64,000 nucleotides of DNA from assembly GCA_021768485.1 (NCBI GenBank), contig JAIZVZ010000009.1, positions 1 to 64,000 of the forward strand, read 5' to 3'. Shown piece after piece: positions 55,192 through 63,370 of this stretch. Each line of letters opens with the position of its first letter. The stretch's first letter is position 1. Source of the stretch: Oxalobacteraceae bacterium (GTDB lineage: Bacteria; Pseudomonadota; Gammaproteobacteria; Burkholderiales; Burkholderiaceae_D). The notes under the pieces were generated by a model. That model made no database searches and was not told the origin of the DNA. It saw nothing but the letters and a program-made list of their open reading frames with translations. Both the position numbers and the translations under genes were made by a program.

Positions 55192-56922
55192 TCAATGTGC
55201 GGCGTGCGGCTGGCTGTGCTGCTGCCGGGGCGGTGGCGGCGCAGCGGCCGGAAATGCTGCGGCCGGCGTCGGCACGATGGCGGTGATCACCCATTCGCCG
55301 GCTTTGCGCTCGACAAATTCGAAATCGACTGCCGAACCGATGCCAAGGCCTTTGAGCAAGGCGCTGTTGGCGACCGTAAATTCCATGCTCATGGCCGGCC
55401 ATTGCAGACTGGCGATCGGGCCGTGGGCGATGTTCAGCGTCGCGCCTTTGACGTCGATGGCTTCGATCTTGCCGCGCCCTTTGTGGCCGACGGCGGTCGC
55501 CGGAGCGGCGCCAGCCCCGGGGGTGGCCGCCGCGTTGTTAGCTGCGTTGTTAGCTGCGTTGTTAGCTGCGTTGGCAGCCGTGTTGGCAACAGTGTTGCCA
55601 ACTGCACCGGCGGCGGCGCTGCGGGCCGTGGCGGCCGATGCTGGCGTACCGAAGCCGCTCAGCGCCGCTTTCAGATTGCTTTCGGCATCGATCAGAAAAT
55701 TGGCCGTGACCACCACCTGTTCGCCATTGCCAAGGCCGCTCAATACTTCGACCTCATCGTCGCTGCGGGCGCCGAGCGTGACCTCGCGCGGCGCGTAATG
55801 GCCGGCGCCGGTGGCAACCAGCACGATGCGGCGATTGCCGCTGTCGATCACGGCCGATGCCGGCACGCTGAGTACCCTGGCCTTGACCGGCGCCGCCAGT
55901 TCGACCTGGGCGAACATGCCCGGCTTGAGCAGCAAGCCCGGATTGGCCAGTTCGATGCGCACCGCCATGGTCCGGGTTTCGGTCTTCAGCGTTGGATAGA
56001 CATAGGCCAGCGTGCCCTCGAATACTTTGCCCGGATAGGCGTCGAGGGTTACGCGCGCGCGGGCGCCATTTCTGACCAGGCCGATATCCTGTTCGAAAAT
56101 GTCGGCCACCACCCACACCGAAGACAGGTCGGTGATCTGATACAGGGCGTCGCCAGGCATGAAGCGCATGCCTTGCAGCGCCTTTTTTTCCATCACGATG
56201 CCGGCGACCGGCGAACGCACGGTCAGCGTGCGGCGGGCCTGGCCCGATTTGGCCAGGGCCCTGATCTGTTCCTCGGATATGTCCCAGTTTTTCAGGCGCA
56301 GCAGACTGGATTCGGCCAGTTGCTGCATGCCGGCCTGGGCTTCGGCGCCGGCCGCCTTGAGCGCCTGCACGCCTTGCGCGGCGATCGCATATTCGCGTTG
56401 CGCCGACACCAGTTCCGGGCTGTAGGCCTCGAACAGCGGCTGGCCTTTGCCGACGGCCTGGCCGCTGGCGTTGACATGCAGGCGTTCGACATAGCCCTCG
56501 AATTTCGGCGCCACCGTGTACATATGCCGTTCGTCGGCCTCGATCCGGCCCGCCACCCGTATGGTCTTGTTGATCGATTTCATGCTGGCCGCTTCGGTGC
56601 GTACACCGAGTTTTTGAATCTTCTCGGTGCTGATGACGATCTCGCCGGGCGCCGCTTTGGCTGCCGGCTCGTCACCGGCAAAGACGGCGATGTAATCCAT
56701 GCCCATGGCGTCTTTTTTCGGTACCGGCGAGGTGTCGGCCAGTCCCATCGGATTGCGGTAATACAGCGGTTTGCGGGGGCTGTCTTGCGCTGCCGTGGCG
56801 CTCGCCGATTCGCCGGCCGGCTGACCGTGCCGGCCCAGCCAGAAGCCGGCGCCGGCTGCCAGTGCGGCACTTAGCAGTACGCTTGCCAGCACGACGGCGG
56901 CGATGTGTGTGCGCTGTTTCAT
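55192..56922 (-). CDS. cusB: CusB membrane-fusion adaptor with fused CusF domain
   Basis: The product is 576 residues, longer than plain CusB (about 400). A membrane anchor (about 8-28) is followed by the metal-binding block YYRNPMGLADTSPVPKKDAMGM, the adaptor domains (GRIEADERHMYTV, GKVFEGTLAYVYP) and, after an Ala/Asn repeat linker near 445-475, a C-terminal CusF domain (about 485-560) with WPAMSMEFTV. The start overlaps the cusC stop (ATGA). It links CusA to CusC, and the tethered CusF may hand metal over directly. The C-terminus is Pro/His-rich. Confidence 0.93.
   Translation of the reverse strand: MKQRTHIAAVVLASVLLSAALAAGAGFWLGRHGQPAGESASATAAQDSPRKPLYYRNPMGLADTSPVPKKDAMGMDYIAVFAGDEPAAKAAPGEIVISTEKIQKLGVRTEAASMKSINKTIRVAGRIEADERHMYTVAPKFEGYVERLHVNASGQAVGKGQPLFEAYSPELVSAQREYAIAAQGVQALKAAGAEAQAGMQQLAESSLLRLKNWDISEEQIRALAKSGQARRTLTVRSPVAGIVMEKKALQGMRFMPGDALYQITDLSSVWVVADIFEQDIGLVRNGARARVTLDAYPGKVFEGTLAYVYPTLKTETRTMAVRIELANPGLLLKPGMFAQVELAAPVKARVLSVPASAVIDSGNRRIVLVATGAGHYAPREVTLGARSDDEVEVLSGLGNGEQVVVTANFLIDAESNLKAALSGFGTPASAATARSAAAGAVGNTVANTAANAANNAANNAANNAAATPGAGAAPATAVGHKGRGKIEAIDVKGATLNIAHGPIASLQWPAMSMEFTVANSALLKGLGIGSAVDFEFVERKAGEWVITAIVPTPAAAFPAAAPPPPRQQHSQPHAAH
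55534..55605. repeat. 12-bp tandem array encoding the CusB linker
   Basis: Three perfect GTTGTTAGCTGC units (55534, 55546, 55558) and three decayed units (to 55605). On the minus strand they give the AANN repeat between the adaptor part and the CusF domain. Confidence 0.9.
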
Positions 56923-58223
56923 AAGTCTTCTCCCAGCAGTCGTTCGAGATCGGCCAGGCGTGCCTGGCCTTCGGCTTGCGCCTTGATGTTTGTTTGTCTG
57001 GCCTGGCGAATCTGGCGCTGGGCCTCGAGCACGGTGGCGAAATCGACCTTGCCGTTCTCATAACTGGCGAGTGCCGATCTGAATGTCAGCTCGGCTTGCG
57101 GCAGCAGGCGGTCGGCGCTCAGCTGCGCGGTGCGGCGGGCGGCGTCGAGCGCCGACAGGGTCTCGCTCAGTTCGCTTTGCAACTGATTGGTGGTCGCCTC
57201 CTTGCGCGATCTGGCAGCGGCCAGCAGGGCTTCGGCCTCGCGCTCTTTCGAGCGGCGGCTGCCCTGTTGCAGCGGGATGTTCAGTTCGAGCATGACTTCC
57301 CACTGGCGCACGCCGCTGCCGACCTGCACCGGGACGATGCCCAGCGTGAGGTCGGGGTAGCGGTTTTTATATGTCAGGTCGCGGCTTTTCTCGGCCGCGC
57401 CTACCCGCGCTTCATCGGCAAATACCAGCGGATTGCCGTTGCGCAGCCGCTCCTGCAGGGCGTCATGGTCGAGCCGGGCCGGCGGCGGCAGCGCGCGCAG
57501 GCGCTGCGGCGCCGCCAGTTCGGCGTTGGCCGGGCGCGCCAGCAGCACGTTGAGCCGGCTTTGCGCCGTGCGTTTGTCGTTTTCCAGCGCAATCAATTCG
57601 TTTTGCATATTGCTGCGCTCCATCTGGGCCCGGATGACATCGGTTTGCGCCGCCAGTCCGCCGGCATAGCGCGCTTGCGCCACTTGCTCGAGGCGCGTCA
57701 GGAGGTCGAGGATTTCAGTACTCAGGCGCAGGTTTTGATCGATATAGTAAAACTGCGCATAGCCGTTCTTGATGCGCGCCGCCAGTTCGGCCCAGCCGGC
57801 GCGTGCGCGGCCCTGGGCGCCGTCGGCCTCGCGGACTGCGATCTCGCGCTGCAGGTCGCGTTTGCCGAACCACGGCAGATCTTGCATTACCGTGTATTTG
57901 GTGCTGCCGACGCGGCTTGGCGAGAGGGTCGGATTTTGCGTGCCCGACATGGTCAGGTCTTGCAGTTCGACGCGCAGCCTGGGGTCGGGCAGGGCGCCGG
58001 CCGCTTCGATGCGTTCGCTGGCCGCGCTCGCTTCTTGCCGCACGGCGGCGTAGTCGGGATTGCGCTCCCTGGCCAGCCGCAGCAGGCTGTCGACATCGGC
58101 GCCCGGCGGCGTGCCGTTTTGGGCCAGGGCCGGCATGGATAATGCCGATGCCGCCAGCAGGGCCGTCGCCGCCAGCGCCGAAAAGCGGCGGGCGTGCGCA
58201 AGAAAAGATGATTGGTGTTGCAT
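56919..58223 (-). CDS. cusC: CusC/TolC-family outer-membrane efflux protein
   Basis: The product is 434 residues. The signal peptide ends near MPALAQ (about 35). Repeated coiled-coil blocks (LLRLARERNPDYAAVRQEASAASERI, then LNIPLQQGSRRSKEREAEALLAA) and the terminal LADLERLLGEDL match the TolC family of trimeric channels that span the outer membrane. It is the first gene of the CBA set and overlaps cusB by four bases. Confidence 0.93.
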   Translation of the reverse strand: MQHQSSFLAHARRFSALAATALLAASALSMPALAQNGTPPGADVDSLLRLARERNPDYAAVRQEASAASERIEAAGALPDPRLRVELQDLTMSGTQNPTLSPSRVGSTKYTVMQDLPWFGKRDLQREIAVREADGAQGRARAGWAELAARIKNGYAQFYYIDQNLRLSTEILDLLTRLEQVAQARYAGGLAAQTDVIRAQMERSNMQNELIALENDKRTAQSRLNVLLARPANAELAAPQRLRALPPPARLDHDALQERLRNGNPLVFADEARVGAAEKSRDLTYKNRYPDLTLGIVPVQVGSGVRQWEVMLELNIPLQQGSRRSKEREAEALLAAARSRKEATTNQLQSELSETLSALDAARRTAQLSADRLLPQAELTFRSALASYENGKVDFATVLEAQRQIRQARQTNIKAQAEGQARLADLERLLGEDL

Positions 58224-58301
58224 GAGATTTCTCCGTACAGCATAAGATCAAGCCCGCCCAGGCCTAAAGCCGGGCAGGTCCTTATCGAACGAGGCGGAAA
58301 A

Positions 58302-58775
58302 TCAGATGCGGAAGCAGCAGTGGCGAATGGCCAGCGGCGGCGCGGTGCTGCGGCTGAGCGGCAAGCCGCTCGCAGGCGGGGCTGCCAGTTCAAACAGCGG
58401 CGCGGCGGGATTGATTGTTTGCAGGATGGCGCTGGCGACAAACGGCTGGACATCGGGCATGGCCGGTTTGTCGAGCGAGAGGTTGCGGACCTGGCCGTAG
58501 TCGGGGCAAGAGACTTGCTGGTCTGAATCCATGCCGGTACAGCCCGGCATTTCCTGGTGGGCTGCCTGGCCGGCTGTCGCCGTCATGCCTGGCATGGCGC
58601 CCATGTCACGCATCTCGCCCATGGCGTCCATGTGCGACGGGGCGGCAATCGACGCCATCGCCTGTGCAATCTGCATGCCGGGGCAAGCATAGGCGGCGAT
58701 AGCGATTTGTGAAAACAAAACGCTAAAGAGGACCATGACTGCGGCGATCAGGCGGCTTGGACGCGATAGTTTCAT
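58302..58775 (-). CDS. Met/His-rich exported protein of the copper cluster
   Basis: The product is 157 residues from ATG 58775 (MKLSRPSRL); an upstream in-frame codon at 58826 adds only polar residues. A signal peptide (about 10-28, VMVLFSVLFSQIAIA) is followed by Cys/Met/His-rich segments (CPGMQIAQAM, HMDAMGEMRDMGAMPGM, HQEMPGCTGM) and ends in HCCFRI. The composition fits periplasmic Cu(I)/Ag(I) binding. No known family is asserted. It precedes cusC by 78 bp and is probably the promoter-proximal gene of the operon. Confidence 0.7.
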   Translation of the reverse strand: MKLSRPSRLIAAVMVLFSVLFSQIAIAAYACPGMQIAQAMASIAAPSHMDAMGEMRDMGAMPGMTATAGQAAHQEMPGCTGMDSDQQVSCPDYGQVRNLSLDKPAMPDVQPFVASAILQTINPAAPLFELAAPPASGLPLSRSTAPPLAIRHCCFRI

Positions 58776-59136
58776 TGAGCCAGATTTTTTTGTCGGCGAT
58801 TGAGATGCTGGAAGACTGCTTGTCATTATCGACGATTATTGCGTGCGATGCAATCGGTGTCGCGCAGACCGCCGGCCTGGCCCGCGCCGAGGCCTTGTTT
58901 CAGTAACAGTCGCTAATTTTGCGCATCCTCAATACTTCTTGAGCGCCCGCTTTTTAAGATGAGGGACGCCGCCGGCATGCAAGACGGCATGCCGACAGGG
59001 GGCCGCCCAAATGGGCCCGCGCAAAGAGTCAAGCATAAACCAGCACGCATAAGCACGGACAAATAAGCACGGATAAATAAGCATGCATAAATAAGCACGC
59101 CCAGGTTGTGCCCACCATTCGATACCGGAGACTGCC
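58776..59136. other. Divergent region between the copper cluster and the esterase gene
   Basis: 361 bp without a gene. It contains a GGCATGC/GCATGCC dyad near 58974-58994, a GC-rich hairpin near 59000, and a 14-bp tandem array (59053-59094) close to the esterase start. The copper-cluster promoter must lie in its left part, but no CusR-like box was identified. Confidence 0.4.
59053..59094. repeat. Three 14-bp tandem repeats upstream of the esterase
   Basis: GCACGGACAAATAA, GCACGGATAAATAA and GCATGCATAAATAA run head to tail (59053, 59067, 59081), with a shorter GCACGCATAA before them. They end 42 bp before the esterase ATG, where repeated regulator sites could lie. Confidence 0.85.
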
Positions 59137-60855
59137 ATGAAATTCTGTCTGCGCCTGATGGCCTCGGTGCCGCTGGCATTGACCTTGCTGGGTGGCCTCG
59201 GCGCCTGTCATGGCAGCGACGAGCTTGCCGGCGCCAGCCAGGCTTCGCAAAATTGCGCCGATTTGAACGGCACCGCCATTGCGGCGGCCAGAATCGGTCT
59301 GGCCACCAGCGGCGCGCTGGTGACGTCGACCGAACTGGTGACGGCCGCCACCAGTGCCGTCGGCGAATACTGCAAGGTGCTCGGCGAGATTGCCGCGCTC
59401 GATCCGGACGCGCCGAAGATCAGGTTTCAACTGAACTTGCCGAGCCAATGGAATGGCAAGGCCTTGATGTTCGGCGGCGGCGGCTATGACGGCACGATTG
59501 CCGCCGGCACCGGCAATGTCCCGGCCGGTCCGGCCGATGGCTTGCCGCCGCTCGGGCGCGGGTATGCCACTTTCGGCAGCGATTCCGGCCATCAGGCCAA
59601 TGCCACCACGAGCCGCGACGGCTCGTTCGGCCTCAACGATGAAGCGCTGCGCAATTTCGCCGGCGACGCCATCAAGAAGACCCATGATGTGGCGCTGTTT
59701 TTGATTGAAACGTATTACGGCTCGGCGGCGCGCCTCAGCTATTTTGCCGGCGGCTCGACCGGCGGCCGCGAAGCCTTGATGGCCGTGCAAAACTGGCCCC
59801 AGGATTTCGATGGCGCGATTGCGCTGTATCCGGCATGGAATGCCGCCAGCCTCGATCTGCAATTTGGCCGCATCACGCGCCAGCTGGCGCAGACCAATGC
59901 CTATCCGAACCGGCTCAAGCGCAAGCTGCTGTACGATGCGGCGCTGGCCGCGTGCGACGGCCTCGATGGCGTGGCCGACGGCTTGATCAGCAATGTCGAC
60001 GCCTGCAATGATTCGTTCAATCCGGCCACGGCGACCCTGAATGGCGCATCGCTGCGCTGCAGCGGCGGCCTCGACCTCGGCGACAGCTGCCTGTCGGACG
60101 CGCAAATCGCTTCTTTCAATACGATTAATACGCCGCTGCTGCTCAATTACGCGCTGGCCAGCGGCGAGACGAGCTATCCCGGCTTTAATACCTGGGGCAC
60201 CGACTTTGGCGTGCCCGGCAGCAGTGCGCTGCAGGCGACCGTGCTGACGCTGGCCCTGGGCACCGAACAGCCGGCTTATCCGATGCCGCCGATCACGGCA
60301 AGCACCAGCCCCCCCTACGAAAGCACGTTCTGGGACCAGTGGGTGCGTTACTTCGTCATGCGCGATCCGAATGCCGACAGCCTTTTGCTCGATCCGCAAA
60401 ACCCAGGCATCTGGCAAGCGCGCATTGTGGCCTTGACGGCGATCCAGGATGTCAATCAGAGTGATTTGTCGCCGTTTCTGGCGCGCGGCGGCAAGTTGCT
60501 GATAGCGCACGGCAAGGCCGATGCCCTGGTCAGCACGCGCGCCACGCAACAGTTTTATCAGCGCGTGCGCAATGCGATGGGGGCCGCGCGCATGGACAGT
60601 TTCATGCGTTACTATGAAATTCCCGGTTACGGGCATGCGGCCAGCAGCGTCTTCAATGCTGCCTGGGACAGCCTGAGCACGCTTGAAAACTGGGTCGAGG
60701 GCGGCATCGCGCCGCCGCCGCAAATCGTCCAGGATACGGCCGGGGTGCCGGGGCGCACCAGGCCTTTGTGCGAATATCCGGCCTGGCCCCAATATGCGGG
60801 CGGCGACGTCAATCTGGCGGCCAGTTTCCGCTGCGTGACGCGGACGGCGCGCTGA
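59137..60855 (+). CDS. Tannase/feruloyl-esterase family lipoprotein
   Basis: The product is 572 residues. The signal sequence ends in LGGLGAC, giving a lipidated Cys at 24. The alpha/beta-hydrolase has the nucleophile in GGSTGGREAL, the acid in HGKADALVS and the His in GYGHA; FGGGGYDGTI forms the oxyanion region, and Cys pairs are typical of tannases. It probably hydrolyses esters of plant phenolics (gallate, ferulate or chlorogenate) at the cell surface. No aromatic degradation genes are adjacent. Confidence 0.9.
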   Translation: MKFCLRLMASVPLALTLLGGLGACHGSDELAGASQASQNCADLNGTAIAAARIGLATSGALVTSTELVTAATSAVGEYCKVLGEIAALDPDAPKIRFQLNLPSQWNGKALMFGGGGYDGTIAAGTGNVPAGPADGLPPLGRGYATFGSDSGHQANATTSRDGSFGLNDEALRNFAGDAIKKTHDVALFLIETYYGSAARLSYFAGGSTGGREALMAVQNWPQDFDGAIALYPAWNAASLDLQFGRITRQLAQTNAYPNRLKRKLLYDAALAACDGLDGVADGLISNVDACNDSFNPATATLNGASLRCSGGLDLGDSCLSDAQIASFNTINTPLLLNYALASGETSYPGFNTWGTDFGVPGSSALQATVLTLALGTEQPAYPMPPITASTSPPYESTFWDQWVRYFVMRDPNADSLLLDPQNPGIWQARIVALTAIQDVNQSDLSPFLARGGKLLIAHGKADALVSTRATQQFYQRVRNAMGAARMDSFMRYYEIPGYGHAASSVFNAAWDSLSTLENWVEGGIAPPPQIVQDTAGVPGRTRPLCEYPAWPQYAGGDVNLAASFRCVTRTAR

Positions 60856-61018
60856 CCGCCTTTGCCAGCGGCGCGGCGGCGTGTTTGCGAGAAACAATGA
60901 TCAGCAAGCGGTGCCGTCAAAGCGCCGGCATCCATGAGCGGCCGCAAGTTCGATGGGCGGCGTGAGCGCGCACAAGTGCGCCATTGATCTGCCGCGTTAT
61001 CGTGATGGCGGGTCATTG

Positions 61019-62167
61019 ATGGATCATCCCATGCATATCGCCGATATCACGCTGTTTTACTGTCCACAAGGCGGTGGGGTCAGTACCTATCTGAGCGAGA
61101 AGGCCCATTGGCTGGCCCGTTGCCGCCAGATCCGGCACACGATCTTCAGTTCCAGCATCGGTGCCGCGCACTGTCCGCCGGGCGTGACGGCGATGCCGGG
61201 GCTGCCGATTCCCGGCATCGCCAATTTTCGCCTGCCGCTCGGCGTCGCCGGGCCGGCGCGCCTGTTGCGGCAGGCCCATCCCGATCTGATCGAGGTCGGC
61301 GATGCCAGTCCGTGCGCCTGGGCCGCCTTGCGTGAAAGACGCCGGGCCTCGACCCCGGTGGTGGCATTTTGCCACTCGAATCTGCCGCAACTGGTCGCGC
61401 GCCGTTTCGGTTCCCTCGGCGGGCGCGCGGCCGCCCGTTATCTGCGTCATCTATACCTTCAGGCCGACCTCGTGCTGGCGCCGAGCCAGTCGATGGTGCG
61501 CCAGCTCGGCGCCATCGGCGTGGCGGGGGCCGTGCGTCAGCCGCTCGGGGTCAATTCGCGCATCTTCCGGCCGCAGTGCCGCAATCCCGATCTGCGGCGC
61601 CAGCTCGGCCTGTCGGCCGACACGCGTTTATTGGTTTATGCCGGCCGTTTCGTGCCTGAAAAAAATCTCTCGCTGCTTGGCGCCGCCGTGCGCAGGCTCG
61701 GACCTGCCTATCATCTGCTGCTGATTGGCGGCGGCGCGGCGCCGGCGCCGTCGGCGCAAATGACGGTGGTCGCGTTTCAATCGGAACCGCAGCGCCTGGC
61801 GTGTTGGCTGGCAAGTTGCGATGTGCTGGTCCACCCCGGCGACTGCGAGACTTTTGGCTTGATCGTGCTCGAGGCGATGGCTTGCGGTTTGCCGGTAGTC
61901 GGCACCAGCGGCGGCGCTGTCGCCGAATTGCTCGATCCGGGCAGCGGCGTGCTGGTGCCGCCCAATAGCGTGGACGGCCTGTGTGCCGGCATCGAAGCGA
62001 TTTATCGCGGCGATCTGTTGCAGCTCGGTGTCAATGCGCGGCGCAAGGCCGTGCGCGACTACGACTGGAATTGCGTGTTGCCGCAATTGCTCAAGCTGTA
62101 TGCGGGCCTGCTGAGCGTGCCGCAACGCGTCGAACTCGAAGCCGGCATTCAATATGCGCTCAACTGA
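61019..62167 (+). CDS. Glycosyltransferase family 4-like
   Basis: The product is 382 residues from ATG 61019, with an alternative ATG four codons later. A GT-B fold: the N-terminal domain starts at ADITLFYCPQGGGVSTYL, and the C-terminal domain contains LVYAGRFVPEKNLSLL and HPGDCETFGLIVLEAMACGLPVV, the E-x7-E motif of retaining GT4 enzymes. It transfers a sugar from a nucleotide donor, with no membrane segment. It overlaps the DUF2334 deacetylase gene by 14 bp, so the two probably act on one glycan or glycolipid. Confidence 0.9.
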   Translation: MDHPMHIADITLFYCPQGGGVSTYLSEKAHWLARCRQIRHTIFSSSIGAAHCPPGVTAMPGLPIPGIANFRLPLGVAGPARLLRQAHPDLIEVGDASPCAWAALRERRRASTPVVAFCHSNLPQLVARRFGSLGGRAAARYLRHLYLQADLVLAPSQSMVRQLGAIGVAGAVRQPLGVNSRIFRPQCRNPDLRRQLGLSADTRLLVYAGRFVPEKNLSLLGAAVRRLGPAYHLLLIGGGAAPAPSAQMTVVAFQSEPQRLACWLASCDVLVHPGDCETFGLIVLEAMACGLPVVGTSGGAVAELLDPGSGVLVPPNSVDGLCAGIEAIYRGDLLQLGVNARRKAVRDYDWNCVLPQLLKLYAGLLSVPQRVELEAGIQYALN

Positions 62168-63110
62168 CCGTCGCGGTGCGCGCGCCGGGCTGCATCCGAT
62201 GGCGCGCTTTGCCGATCGCTTCATCGATCATTCGGTCGAGCGCTTGCTCGATGGTATGCCCGATTGCATGTTCGATGGCATGCCCGGTGGTCTGCCCGGT
62301 GGTCTGCGCGATTCCGCGCCCGGACGCGCGCCCGACCGGCAGCCTGCCGCGGCTGCGCTGCGTCCGCTCTTGTGCGTCTCGATCCACGATTGCGCACCGC
62401 AGACATGGCCCGATTGCCTGTGCCTGCTACGGGCGGTCCGGGCGGTCGCCGACATCCCGCTTACCCTGCTGCTGGTGCCGCATTATCATGGGCTCGGTTC
62501 GCGCTGTTCCGGTTTCGACTACATGCTGGCCGAACTGTCGGCGCACGGTCACGAACTGGCATTGCACGGCTATACCCACCGCGACGATGCGATGCCGTTG
62601 CGGGGGGCGTGGGATGCCTTTGTACGCACCGTCTACACGCAGGGCGAGGGCGAATTTGCCGCGCTCGATGCCGTCCAGGCGCGGATGCGCATCGCTTCGG
62701 GCCTGCACTGGTTTGCCCGGCACGACTGGCCGGTGGCCGGCTTTGTCGCCCCGGCCTGGCTGCTCGGCGCCGGGGCCTGGCGAGCGCTGCAAAGCTTTTC
62801 CTTTGAATATACGACGACCATGCGCCATTTTTACATCTTGCCGCAGCGTCAAGCCTTGTGGTCGCCAAGCCTGTTTTATGCGGCCCGCAATGCCGGTGGC
62901 CGCGTGCTGTCGCAGGCCGCCGCCAGTGTCGGCGCGGCCCTGCAGCAGCACGCGCCTCTGGTGCGCCTGGGCCTGCATCCGCGCGATGCGCGTCATCCGG
63001 CGCTGGTGCGGCATGCCCAGCGATTGCTGGAAGGCTTGCTGACGTCGCGCGAAGCCGTGACCAAGGCGGCATTCGCCGCGCGCTGGCGCCAGGCATGCTG
63101 CGGCGCCTGA
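62154..63110 (+). CDS. DUF2334 polysaccharide-deacetylase-like protein
   Basis: The product is 318 residues. The catalytic NodB-like core runs from about 70: VSIHDCAPQTWPDC holds the metal-binding His-Asp, and ELALHGYTHRDDAMP supplies the other two His; a late LRLGLHPRDARHP is the family C-terminal His motif. It probably removes acetyl groups from a surface sugar made by the overlapping glycosyltransferase. Residues about 33-60 are a four-residue repeat from a 12-bp tandem array and lie outside the enzyme core. Confidence 0.88.
   Translation: MRSTDRRGARAGLHPMARFADRFIDHSVERLLDGMPDCMFDGMPGGLPGGLRDSAPGRAPDRQPAAAALRPLLCVSIHDCAPQTWPDCLCLLRAVRAVADIPLTLLLVPHYHGLGSRCSGFDYMLAELSAHGHELALHGYTHRDDAMPLRGAWDAFVRTVYTQGEGEFAALDAVQARMRIASGLHWFARHDWPVAGFVAPAWLLGAGAWRALQSFSFEYTTTMRHFYILPQRQALWSPSLFYAARNAGGRVLSQAAASVGAALQQHAPLVRLGLHPRDARHPALVRHAQRLLEGLLTSREAVTKAAFAARWRQACCGA
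62250..62333. repeat. Seven 12-bp repeats in the DUF2334 gene
   Basis: In-frame units starting at 62250 encode DGMP, DCMF, DGMP, GGLP, GGLR, DSAP and GRAP. Units 1, 3, 4 and 5 are closest. The array is in the N-terminal extension, not in the catalytic core. Confidence 0.85.
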
Positions 63111-63370
63111 CGTGATGCCGTTGCCGCAGGGCGGCCTTGCATGCGGCCGGACATGCCCGCGAAGCATGTCATATGCTCCACATTAATTCGATGTGTTTAT
63201 CAATTCATCCGGCTATTAAATTGTCGGTTGATTAACTTCTTTCGCCTGTTCGCGGCAACTGCCGCAAATTGCCGCTGTCCGGACTCGGCCGGCCCGAAAA
63301 ATCGGACTCGATGGCGCATATTTCCCAATAGCGGGGGTGGCGGCGTTACAATTGAGGATGGACGCCAACG

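Noticed and set aside
59029-60897. 622-codon minus-strand frame opposite the tannase-family gene
   Set aside because: The plus-strand gene has a lipobox, catalytic motifs and ribosome site; this frame has none.
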